NCBI RefSeq assembly: GCF_000003815.2
Contig: NC_049991.1
Location: 13,245,133-13,309,132, forward strand
DNA from: Branchiostoma floridae
Lineage: Eukaryota; Chordata; Leptocardii; Amphioxiformes; Branchiostomatidae
Reading direction: 5' to 3'
DNA: 64,000 bases
The position numbers were made by a program, and so were the translations under genes. Positions 21,058-33,100 of the stretch are shown piece after piece. How positions within the stretch are numbered: the stretch's first letter is position 1; every line of letters begins with the position of its first letter. The notes beneath the pieces were generated by a model that was not told the origin of the DNA, did not search any database, and saw only the letters and a program-made list of their open reading frames with translations.

Positions 21058-24022
21058 CAAAAGAGTCGAGCAAGGACAGGACGCACAGCGCCCGATTGAA
21101 CATTGTGGGCGCGGCCATATCTAAGGTACGTTCACTGGCACAATTAAGTCAAGAAAAACTGCAAAATGTTTCATACGTGGTCAAAAGCTTGTATGGTTGA
21201 AAGCCATCACCCTTACAAGGTTTTCATTCTAACTCATTTGCAGAGAATGGTATATATTAAAGTGGACACCTTCTTGTTGAGTGTAATCGTTAGATATCTT
21301 GTTATAGCACTGTATATTATGTGAACGATGTGAGTAACAGTGATTGCGATGGCTTTGCACTATCCAAAAACATTATTTGTGTGCTGCAAAGGAATATTAC
21401 AAGACATGGAGACATGGTATGAAGTTACCCGATCTTTTCCACCTCTAGATTGGTCCAAAGAAATCCAGAATCAAGGAACTCATAAGGGATTCGGCCAACG
21501 AGTTTTGCAAGAATAGCGAAAACGCGGAGAGCTGCTGTAAGGGTATCAGCTATGTCAGGTACTAGGACTTCATTTTCAACTGTACAGAAAACATGTTGTA
21601 GGCATACATTTTACATGCATTTACACTTTAAACTGAAACCATTTACGTTCATATCTAAATACATTATACACTTAAACCTTACACCATTTGCGCAGATATA
21701 ACATATCTAATATCAATATAATATCTAATATCTTTGATATCTAATATCTAATACCAGCCAAACGATAGATAACAATAAATACGATTATCAATATGATTGA
21801 TTGCATCATGTTTGAACTTCCAGTCTGGCCTCTGGCAATCTGATCCCGATAACCAGTGCCGCTGCTGAGGAGTATGTGTTCTTGTTGCGAGTGGATGGGG
21901 ACGAGAGCAACACTACCGACAACAACGTTGGGTAAGTTCCATACTGGCAATCCTCTTCACGCACATAGATGGGTGCGGTGAGGGTGGTAGGTCAACGCGT
22001 TAAGTCAGTTAACGGTCATATCTACTCTTTGAATGAGGGTTTTTTTCGTGCCGCCTTTCAACAAAACACAGAAACTGTATACTATCTAGACTTTGATGTT
22101 TACGTATACAGCTAGATCGATGTCCAAACGTCCGCACCGCGTACCTTGGAAGCTGGTACTTTTCGCCGAATGGCCGTTATACATGATACAGGATATATAT
22201 AGAGAGATACAGATACTATCGATGATACTATTAGCCTGGTTACCAAACCCCAGCCCGATCTCAAGTATCTATCGTGCAGAGGTCTGGCAGGATGACATAG
22301 GAACTCTTCTCAATTTTGCCCCTTCTAGTGGGCAAAAAACTCCACCAATAGAACAGTAGCAGGATCAGCAGGAGGCAATTACACCCTACCATGATTGGTT
22401 AAAGACCCCGAACTGTATTTTTTGAATCCATAACAGTGACCACTAAGTACCTGATTCGCTACTGTGATAGCCTGCTGATCAACTGAGGTGTGTTGTAGCT
22501 GGCTACCTGTGGTGTGAGTGGTCATCAATCCTAGGTTCTCCTCCCTCTGATCAAGGGCCTTCGAGAACCTTTCTACAGCCATCCTGCCAGACCCCAACAC
22601 GAAAGATATCTGAGGTTGGGGTATGGTATCCAGGCTATGATACTATTCGTCATGACAAACAAAATGATGTAATTTTGTACCGTCTACAGAATCCAGGTCG
22701 TCTTGGCTGTTCCCAAAGGTGGAGAAAACGGAGTTTGTGTTCAGGACAGCAGTCGTAGGAAGAGAGACGTGGAGGACAACTCCCTTCACCGGGAAAAACG
22801 TGCGGTCACCACGCCTTCGCCCACAGTGGCGCCGGACCTGGTCTTCCTCGACCCGTCACTCGTGAAGACGGTACTGGACACACCTGGTTTCAGGACAAGT
22901 ATGAATGTAAGCAACATTAAGTGGTAATGTTGCCGTATGATAACAAAGAACCTTTAGTTTGCTTTGAAATAAAGAATCGGTCTAACAAAGGTGGAACAGT
23001 ATAAAGACTGATTTCCAAGACTGACCATAAGAGAACGTGAAACAAAGAACTAAATAGCTTCACAATCGCAAAACTCACAGAAGGTTTTCTGCATTCGCTT
23101 ACGTTATCTCATATGGCAGTGATATAACGAGATGATCGCTACTATGCCAACAGAATAGCGGCTATTCGAAGCAGGACACAGTTGACAAGGCTGGACTCCA
23201 GGCTAGCCGTGGTTGAGTATTTACGTATTTGGAGAGTCAGATGGGCCCTATACCTACCAATGGCCTCAGCAATCCTTTAGTCTAACGACAGGTACATTTC
23301 TGTACTCATGTTGACTTTTTTATGACTTACCACCCTTCAGAATGATCTTGGACTGTTGGTTGGACTTGTGGCAGTCCTGGAGGAAAGCGAGTGTGAGGTT
23401 GGTGGTGACCTCCAGCCCTGGGTCATCGGCCTCATCACCATCACAGCCTTCCTCACCCTCCTGCTCATCATCGCCGCTATCGTCATGTGTGTCAACGGGT
23501 GAGTACACACAACACAGGTTATCTCTTTCTCTGTAGTGTCTCTGTCTGAGGAAAGACCGTGGTCTCGTCCTTGGAGTACAGACTATAGAAGGGTAGGTGA
23601 AAGCTAACGAAGATATAGGACTAAAGACACCACTTTCGTTTCAGCAAAATTATCATATATACGTCCCTAATATACAACGAGTTCAGCAAACGTTCTGCTC
23701 TCAGACTATATGTATAGCTTCCATATTCAGAGAATAACATGATGGTGCACTGTGCTGACTTAAGATTTGACCAGCGATGGCTGTTTGAAAACACGATTTC
23801 AAGTGTCAATTCCTGTCCCAATGTGCAAGTTGTCATCCTTAGCCAGACGTCGGCTTGGTAACACGGTATTTGTGACTTGAATAAATTGAGAGCACACGCA
23901 CCGCCATGGTATGGAGGAACACACCCATGACTTGTTTTCTTTCATGCCATAACAGAAAGAAGAACAAAGACTACAGCAGACAGTGGGCCTCCAAGACAAG
24001 AGTTACACCAGTTGCGCAGTAG
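21058..24022 (+). CDS. Small type I membrane protein, paralogue C (first exon not found)
   Basis: Exons: 21058-21125, 21449-21558, 21824-21931, 22690-22906, 23341-23498, 23956-24022; phases after the first border match paralogues A and B. The encoded chain keeps every family mark: SARLNIVGAA strand, C-x8-C-C (CKNSENAESCC), EEYVFLLRVDGD, strand IQVVLAVPKG, basic sites RRKR and REKR flanking DVEDNSLH (8 residues), TPSPTVAPDLVFLDPSLVK, a membrane-proximal Cys, the helix PWVIGLITITAFLTLLLII and the tail KKNKDYSRQWASKTRVTPVAQ. Unlike A and B, the first homologous exon begins at an acceptor (tttgcag) in phase 1. The signal peptide must therefore lie on an upstream exon that I could not identify. 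If no such exon exists, the gene would lack secretion and may be degenerate. Confidence 0.78.
22232..22637 (+). mobile_element. 400-bp inverted-repeat element, copy 1, with 9-bp target duplication
   Basis: Starts TAGCCTGGTTACCAAACCCC and ends in the imperfect reverse complement (GGGGTATGGTATCCAGGCTA). Flanked by the perfect 9-bp direct repeat TGATACTAT at 22223-22231 and 22638-22646. It lies in intron 3 of paralogue C. A second copy in opposite orientation is at 46465-46862. The 9-bp duplication suggests the Mutator-like superfamily (inference). No transposase. Confidence 0.88.
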
Positions 24023-25015
24023 GCATACCACAGCAGCATGCCGAATGTACAAGACTAGCACCACGCTAAATGTCCACTGCGGAAAGGGTGACTAATTGTA
24101 GAAGACATAGTGAACGGTGTTAAGAAGTGCTTTGTTGACCTAAAGGATGTTTTTGTGATATTTCGCAAACACATCTGAGGGTCTGGATATAGAGCGTTTC
24201 CTAGTATCGTTCACTATATTATTTTCTAAAAACACTTGTATTTTCTTAAATGGGTGAGGCCGTGTGTGATAGCATGTAGATACTACCAGCAAAATCTCTG
24301 TCCTTACATGAGAATCTCAGCGGAGTATAAGGTGTTATAAACCGTACCCTAAACTCATTCAAACCGTGAATGTATATCTAAACCACGTACGCTAATTGTA
24401 ATATATGGAAGCTGCTATACATACATGTAGAAACGTCTGGTGTTGATAGCTTAATCTATAACGCTACATGTACAGATGTTCGCTATACGTGTCAGTCTGT
24501 GAGAACGTATCAATATCATTTCTCAAATCACACCATAACGTTAAGTATAATGCATGACACATCTAAGCGCTTCAGTATAAAATCACGTGGACTTGTTTGA
24601 TAGGCTAAGATGACACTACTAGGCTAGCGTTGGCCGCCCTGCCATGTGACTTTGCTTTAACATCATTACCATGTCGGGTGAATTGCCGGACCAAGCCATT
24701 AAGTGCTTTTAACAAACAACTTAATATCCCTCACATCCTAATAATACTGAATATCAACAGCTGACTTACAGTTACAGTGGCTACGATACATTCTAGTCTG
24801 TACAACGGAAGACAGGGTACAGAAGTACAAACGGTACATAAACACATCATACGTCCCTTAGCTAGTGTCACTGCAGACAGTAGAGGACGTCCGGCACCCT
24901 AACAGAAGTGTCAAATTACTGAGCGGTTTACCTGTATCAATACAGCGTTGTAAATACCTCATCGACCTAGTTTTATGCCTAAAATGCAAAGAATGAACAA
25001 ATAAACTATTCTGTC

Positions 25016-25021
25016 AATAAA
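25016..25021 (+). terminator. Candidate poly(A) signal of paralogue C
   Basis: AATAAA followed by GT-rich agtttgtgtcttt, with another AATAAA at 25000-25005. About 990 bp after the stop codon at 24020-24022. Confidence 0.45.
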
Positions 25022-25695
25022 GTTTGTGTCTTTAGGTAGACTTATGTGCAAGAGATATGATACTGCAGGGGCAGTGATGTGATGTATAACACCGGCTGCC
25101 ACACTCAAGTTGACGAAGAGGCAAAGTTACGAAATGCATGAGCTACTAGTAGTCTTGCATATCCTCTCCATTTGTATTAGTTCTGCACAAAATCAGTAAT
25201 TGAAAATTTCAACATGCTGTAATGACTCAGGAATTGCAAAAAAACATTGAATCTCCAGTTCTGTCTTTAAAATAGAAACATACAATATTGTTGGACCAAA
25301 GATCAGTTTTTCATGTTCATAAACCATCTGGATGTGGAAGAGAATTTTCACCTGAAATACCATGCAATGTCTGTAGTGTAAATAGCTTGTTGCCTTTAAA
25401 AGCTATTTTTGAATGTGTCATCTTGTCTGTTGTAAGTGATAATTATAATTAATGTACATTGTATTGTGCATGCAGTGAATAAAATTCACAATGGTGTAAA
25501 ATGACACTAATTCATGTTTGTTTTCCCTGTATTCAAGTTGGTAGAATGACCTACATTACAGCTACATTTTGACAACAAAGGATGCAAGAGGTAAAAGCAC
25601 CAAGTTTGGAAGCACAGCACTTTGATGGGTACATTCTTTTGAGCATTAGCCTGCCCGTAGAGCATTTAAGGTCTATCCTTGGGTAAAAATAAATA

Positions 25696-25869
25696 CAGTA
25701 GAAGCTGCTTAATTGCACGGCCTATTTGCCAGCGAATTTGGTGCAATTATCCGGCTGGTGCAATAATGCGAAGTTATCTAGCTGGACCGCACCGGTTTTG
25801 GATTTTAGAATTCCGTGCAGTTAACAGAAGTGTGCGTTAATCCGTTGTGCAATTAACTGGCTTCCACTG
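25696..25869. mobile_element. TA-flanked miniature inverted-repeat element
   Basis: 174 bp starting CAGTAGAAGCTGCTTAATTG and ending with the imperfect complement CAATTAACTGGCTTCCACTG, with TA on both sides. The CAGT-type termini and TA target resemble pogo/Tigger-like elements (inference). Confidence 0.7.
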
Positions 25870-26582
25870 TACTGGTTGAATATTGTTGAAGGACAGAAAC
25901 AACATTTGGTTATGTTTTAGTTTTTCTTTTACAAGAAGGTTATCTTCAGTACAGGACAGTAAGTATGTTCCAGATGTCAATTTTTCTCCTCCATTATGAT
26001 TTTAACACCTTTCGATTTTAAACACTGTGAGTTAGCGACTTATTCAGATCATATCTCCATGAACATAAAATCTGCTACGGTAATAAAATTCTTTGATTGA
26101 AAAAAAAGGACAAAATGACGGCCAACTACGATTTGCAACAAAGATTGTGGGTGTTGCATGACAACACAACATGGACAGTGTCTTTCACAATAAATCTAAC
26201 AGATATTAGCCAGTCCCTATCAACTGAATGTTTCCCCACAATACAATACTAGTACTCTCATCTAAAGGTATCATAGTACATCTGTACCTATGGAACATAG
26301 CAAGTAACACAAAGTATATCAGCCATAAATACAAGTATGATGATTTAAACACCACTGGTTCCAAGAAATATGAAGTGAAAGTATAAACATGAATCAAAAT
26401 TTGTCATTGTTCCATCTTCTTAAACAGATGTCTATCAATGTTTACATGGAAACATCACATGTACTGTAGATACTGGATTCTGATCCCATTCTAAATCTCC
26501 TTGACATTTTCAATCATTTTACCTAGCACTTATTGTCCAGTAAGCTGCCTTCACATCAGAAAATAAAGTCACCTTCATAGAA

Positions 26583-26688
26583 GATAAAGCAAAACCAAAC
26601 AGGAAAAAGAAGAGTTCCATTCACTATTGAGAATGGATAAAGCAAAACCAAACAGGAAAAAGAAGAGTTCCATTCACTATTGAGAATG
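26583..26688. repeat. Perfect 53-bp tandem duplication
   Basis: Two identical copies, 26583-26635 and 26636-26688, of a 53-bp unit starting gataaagcaaaaccaaac. Identity implies a recent event or an assembly duplication. Confidence 0.95.
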
Positions 26689-26969
26689 GGTTTAAATTGT
26701 ATGACCCCAATAAACCAGACAACACTATAATAGAATATTTAGCTGCTATAATACTGGTAGCTCAGTAAACAGAACTTCCAGAAAATGTAACATTCAATCA
26801 TGCTTTCATTCTCCATTTGTTATTTATAGTCCATTTAAATGAACACACAAAGTTTCTACTTGCATAGAAAATAACAATCCTTCACAACAATAAACAAATG
26901 TTCAACAAATTCTACACCAATTCAAGATTCTAGAGATACATAATATCAATGAATAATCCAAACATTTTC

Positions 26970-26975
26970 TTTATT
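26970..26975 (-). terminator. Candidate poly(A) signal of SPATA20
   Basis: TTTATT on the plus strand, AATAAA on the minus strand, about 220 bp after the SPATA20 stop codon. Confidence 0.4.
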
Positions 26976-27190
26976 TACAGAAATTTGCTTCTAAATCATT
27001 TCTTGTTTCTACCTTGTCTCAAAACATTTGAATTCCATTGGCATTACAGGCAGCCAGCAAGCAATAAGCACTGTAGTTTGTTTGTTTGTTTGTTCCTTTA
27101 GCATGTCTCTGCCTTGCTCTATCCATTCAGTGTCAGTTCTGAAAATGATGTCCAAAAGTGTTGACAGGTTCCATAAATATCTAACTAGCA

Positions 27191-30100
27191 TCACTTTGAT
27201 AACAATTCATCCAGTTCCAACACTGTATTAACAGGAAGGGAGCAGGCGTAGTTCTCACATACATATGCCGTAGCTTTGCCATCAACTTTTTTGAGTGTGC
27301 TCAAAACTTTGAGTTTCTCGTACAAGTAGCCATGCTCCTTGCCATCAGCAATTATGAGGATCTTGTTGGGGTTGAAGCTGGAGTGTACACACTGTAACAG
27401 GGCCTTGGTGTCCCGGTCTCTTGGATTTCCAGCAATGATGATCTGAAAAAAACAAACCCAAAACTCATTTATCACTACTATTATAATATATCTGCTGTGT
27501 AATTTCAGTTTCTTATCAGTGTTTGCGAAAGGTAGTGGCACCTTAACCTTTTATCCATTCAAATGTGATATTACTTCATTGACTAATAGATTGACTGACT
27601 GAAAAGTTGAATATCAGAATTACTGTAAATCAATTTAGTCTTTATTTCTTTAACTAAAGTACCTTTAATGGGAACTTTCAATCTGGATAAAAGAATGTAT
27701 TCTCCTTGGTGCTGAACAGGCATCATTTGGAAAATTCATTCTTTCATTCAAAGCACCTTTACTGGAACTCAAAGTACCTTTACTGGAAACTTTCAATGCA
27801 AATCAAAAAATGGATTTTCCAAATGATGGTTGTTCAGCACCAAGGAGAGGTGCTGAACAGCCATCATTTGGAAAATTCACTCTTTCATTCAAAGTACCTT
27901 TACTGGTACCCAAAGTACCTTTACTGGAAAATTTTAATGCAAATGAAAAAAATGGATTTTCCAAATGATGGCTATTCAGCGGCTCTCCTTGGTGCTGAAA
28001 AGCCATCATTTGGAAAATTCATTCTTTCATTCAAAGTACCTTTACTGGTACCCAAAGTACCTTTACTGGAAACTTTCTATGGGAATGAAAAATGTATATT
28101 TCAAATGATGGTTGTTCAGCACCAAGCAGAGGTACTGAACAACAATCATTTGGAAAACCCATTATTTCATTCAAAGCACCTTTACTTGTACCCTAATTAC
28201 CTTTACTGGAAACTTTCAATGGGAATAAAAAAATGGAATTTCTAAATTATGGCATTTCAGCACCAAGGAGAGGTACTGTAACAATGACAGGAAAGTTGCG
28301 TAATACCCCAAATGAAGTAGACAGCTTACCTGTTTGGGTGTCTGCTGGTAGAAGATGAGAGCAGACACCATTTCCGGCAGGGCCAGGGGGATGGCTGCAA
28401 GCCGGGCTCCGAATGCCGTCATCAGCTGCACAGACTTGTTCCTCCATCCTTCATCGTCATGGAAACTGGCTAGTCTCAACAGGTTCCCAGCAGATACAGA
28501 GTTCGCACTGGGTTCTGCACCGTCCTGGTCTGGTAATAACAAGACAAACATTGACCAAATGAGTGTTCAGAATACTTTACACTTAAGATGTATCTGAGAG
28601 GGCATTAATTTGGTATTTTTCAGACATTTAGTAAAATCAGAAATTCTCATCCTAAATGGTGGACCGAATCCTTTTCACCTACAAGACCCAAACACCACTA
28701 ACGATAACCTAGGTCCTTTATCAAGCAAAAAATGAAGATGGGCTGATGGGAATGTGAAAATAAAGGTGCCAACTTATTCTGTAGCTCAACACATAATGTT
28801 TTATTACCATAAAGTAAAAACAAAGTAATATCGATCCAGTGCAGCTCACTGGAAATATATTCTTCCAATGGTTGTGACAAAGAAGATAAATGCAATGTAC
28901 AGCTTTTATAGGTTCATTGTTCTGGAGTAAACCATAGCTTAATGTCCCATCCTAAGGACTGCCGCCCATTCCAGTAGCATGCATGTCAAGTGAGCATGCA
29001 TCCCGAATCATACACACGGCTTCTACTTTCGGACGCAGTGCTGCTAACCACTGGACTATACGTGATACCATAACACACCCCCCCTCCCCATCCACCATTC
29101 CCAGTCTGTCCCTAACCTTCCTTCATCCTGATGAGTACAGAAGGATCTGCCCCCGACACAGTGAAGTAGGCCAGCCCCTCGCTGTCCCAGAACAGCTTAT
29201 CCTGCTTTCTCTGCAGCTACGCAGGGCTGCTAACCACTGGACTATACATGCTACCATACTATTCCCCCCATCCAAGATTTCCATTCAGCCCTTTCCTTCT
29301 TTCATCCTGATGAGTACAGAAGGGTCTGCCCCTGACACAGTAAAGTAGGCCAGCCCCTCACTGTCCCAGAACAGCTTATCCTGCTTTCTCTGCAGCCATG
29401 CAAGGCCACAAACCACTTGACTATGCACGCTACCATACTATCCCCACCCCCCCACCATTCCCAGTCTGTCCCTAACCTTCCTTCATAATGATAAGTACAG
29501 AAGGATATGCCCCCGACACAGTAAAGTAGGCCAGCCCCTCGCTGTCCCAGAACATCTCATCCTGCTTCCTCTGCAGCTACACAGGACCGCTAACCATTGA
29601 GCTATACACGCTACCATACTACCTCCTTCCCCCTATCCACCATTTCCCAGTCAGCCCTAACCTTCCTTCATCCTGATAAGCACAGAAGGGTCTGCTCCCA
29701 ACACAGTAAAGTAGGCCAGCCCCTCGCTTCCCAGAACAGCTCATCCTGCTTTCTCTGCAGCTGGGCAGGGCTGCTAACCACTGGACTACGCATGCTACCA
29801 TAAAAGCCCCACCCCCCAATCCACGATTTTCTGCCTGTCTCTAACCTTCCTTCATCCTGATGAGTACAGAAGGGTCTGCTCCTGACACAGTGAAGTAGGC
29901 CAGCCCCTCGCTGTCCCAGAACAGCTCATCCTGTTTCCTCTGCAGCTGTGCTGCCCACTCCACCCACTCCTCATTATAAGAAGCCTCGTACAGGTCCAGC
30001 AGCCCGCGGATCAGGAACGCATAGTCGTCTGCAAACCCGTCAATGGGGTTGGCTCTGTTAGGGAATGTAAAGTGAAAAGCACTAGTAGTATTATCAGGAA

Positions 30101-33100
30101 GGTCAACCAACAAATCCTTTGCATAGTGAGATAAGGGGAAAAGAGAGCCTTCTTGTACAGGTCCAGCAGCCCGCGGATCAGGAACGCATAGTCATCCGCA
30201 AACCCGTCTATGGGGTTCGCTCTGTTAGAGAATGAAAAGTGAATAGTGTTATTGTTAGAAAGAAAACTATGTGTTGCTCAACCAATGAATCCTTTGCATA
30301 GTGAGACAAGGGGAAAAGAAATCCTCCTTGATATTAATTCATTGATACTTAAAGGTCTTCATACATGACAAAGTCATAGTCAGATGTTACGTGTACAATG
30401 GATTTGTTCTGCAACACTGCAAACATGCTATTGCAGGTTGTTTTGCTGTCTGGACAACCAGAAAAATTTTGCAACGTCAAATGGCCATAGACTGATAAAA
30501 TGACTGATTTAGAATATTTGGTTTGCAAAGACCATACTGCAATCTCCCTTCTTACTCACATTTGCGTGACACGGTCCATCTCGGGGTCGTGGTAGCAGCT
30601 GCGCAGAAGTTTGCCCGTGCTGTCATCATACATCTTCTTCCTGACAAACTTGGCAGCCTTGACAGCCCTGTCCAGGTACTGGGCTTCTCCCAACACCTGC
30701 GCAGCACGGGCAAACCCTGAGATCATCAGACCTGCAGGAGGAAGGAAAAACAATATTTGTTATTTGAAGATTAAATTTTACATTTACCAATATGTGGCAT
30801 TTTTTCCCCACAATATACGACTATGAAGACATTCTGATGTTTTGGGTTTCACTGACTGGAATATGATGCAAGACGTCAGTTCACCATAGTCTTGCCAAAG
30901 TTTAAGGTTATACCCATAAGGGAAGCAATCATGAGGAAGCTTGTTCCATAAATATATTGTTCAAAGAAAGACGCTTTCAGTTTGGAACGTCTTCTGTAGA
31001 GGTAGAAAATGAAAGAAGAATGGATGATTGCTTCTGTCATGGTATTACATTAAGGAAAGATGAAATTAGATTTCGATGTAGATTTCTTGAGTGGCTGACT
31101 GAATTGTTGTGATCAGTAGTAAGTGGCCAGGTATCAACAGTTTCTGATATGAAATATTTACATACATTTTAAGAAAAGAAATTTACTAATTTTTGTTCTT
31201 TAATCACAATTCTATTTACAGCCCAGCTTCCTTCCTTAAAAAAAGTCCTTTGTCTTTCAAAAACTTGCTTCACCCAAGAAATCTTGGAAAACAGCTTAGA
31301 AGACAACGTTATCTGTTGTTCCTCACCATTCCAGGCTGTGATCATCTTGTCATCCCTGTGAGGGGGTGGTCTCTTCCTGCGCACTTTAAACAGGATGTCC
31401 CGACACTTGCCCAACACTTCCTCCACCTGAGCCGCCTCCAGGCCAAAGGCTTTAGCCGTGTTCTCCACGGAACCTCGCACAATGAGGACATTCTTACCAG
31501 CAAGCTCTCCATGTGGGTCCTGTAACATACACAGTCTCATTAGTAAGGCAATAAATAGTAGACTATAATAGACAAGAAAGAGAAAATGCTTGCTCTCATC
31601 TATTGATTATGCATCATGGCAGTGTCCTATGCAGGTTTAAAAGTAATAGATTTATGACAAGTGCTCATCTTTACAATATAGAGGCCACTTTAGGTGAAGA
31701 AGTTAAACCTGTGCATACTAGTACACTTAAGACTTTGTTGTCTTAGTTACTTAGTTAGTATATATCACAACCTCACACAAATTGTACTAAGAATCACTAG
31801 GAACTGTACTCTATCCTCCTTGACCTGTACTTAGCTTGTTAGAGAGCAGAAACGTACAACAAAGGCCTTCAATATCTTTATCATTCTATAATTGTGTGTG
31901 AAAACAGTATAAGCCAGTACATGCCACAAACAATACACCATCCCACATATGCCCCCTCCCATCACCTGATCAAATGCCACATTGCCACTCCTGTTGATGT
32001 TGTAATGCTTGGCAAAGAGGTCAGCAAAGGTCATGTCATCGTAGTGCGGCAGTTTCTCTCCCAGGAGGTTGCGAATCTCGTCAGCTTCCCACACACAGAA
32101 AGCGCCTTCCTTCTTGGTCTTGTGCCCAGGGTTGGGCAGGGAGTCGGCATCCTCTGCACTGTAGAAACCTCCTTGCTGTGTGGGAAAATAGGAATCAAGA
32201 AAGGAGTGAGATTTGGTATGTTTGCAAAGTCTGTATTTGTCAAGTCAAGTGGAACAGATTTTCTATATACATTGTAGATTCATTCAAAGTTTTTTCAGCA
32301 ATAGTTTAAAGGCCAGAAAATCACAGCAGAGATTATACATTCAGTTTAAAAAATACTACCACTTCCTGTAACCTTTCAAGACTGAATAAAACACTCTACT
32401 TAACATTTAACCATTTAAATGGTTTCACTCATGTGGAAGCTCATCCCTCGTAAAGATTTTATCACGAATATTCACATGACCATGACTATCAATGACATTC
32501 TACAACCTTCTGATTTAGCAATGACATTTATCTGTAATTGGTTTTCACAATGGCACAAAATACTGTCCCTAAAGGCCATCAATGATTAAGATTACAAAGG
32601 CCAAAGTGCATATATACTGGCAATCCCTTGTATCTCTAAATTACCTTATGTTCACTGCGAACAAGTACATCCTCCATAGGATGGGAAAGAAACATCAGTA
32701 ACATCATAAAAGTCCATAGAACGTCTGATCTTACTTTAGTGTATTTTATGTAGTGATAAATAATACTGCATGAATCATTTTTAGAAGATTATCACCACAC
32801 CCTATCGCTGAGGTCCCTGGACACATACAGCAGAATATCTCGAGCGATGTCAGCAAAGATCGGGTCCTTGGTGATCTGGTAGGCATCACAGTAGGCTACA
32901 GCCAGCTGGCCCTGGTCATACAGCATCTTCTCAAAGTGGGGAACGTGCCAGGTGCGGTCAGTGGAGTAACGATGGAAACCCTGGTGAAAAGAACAGGTTT
33001 ACAAACATGATGAAAGACATATATATCTGTGAACAATTTCATCAATTTGGTAAGTCACTGGACAGTTGTTTAGAAGCCAAGTTTTTACCTAGATGATGTT

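Larger units (their letters stand above)
24023..27190. other. Convergent intergenic region
   Basis: Between the stop of paralogue C (plus strand) and the stop of SPATA20 (minus strand). It holds the 3' UTRs of both, one TA-flanked miniature element and a 53-bp tandem duplication. No exon was seen. Confidence 0.6.

Noticed and set aside
27706-28245. 179-residue open frame ([20 protein letters not shown])
   Set aside because: Produced by the palindromic satellite in the SPATA20 intron, on the strand opposite to the gene.
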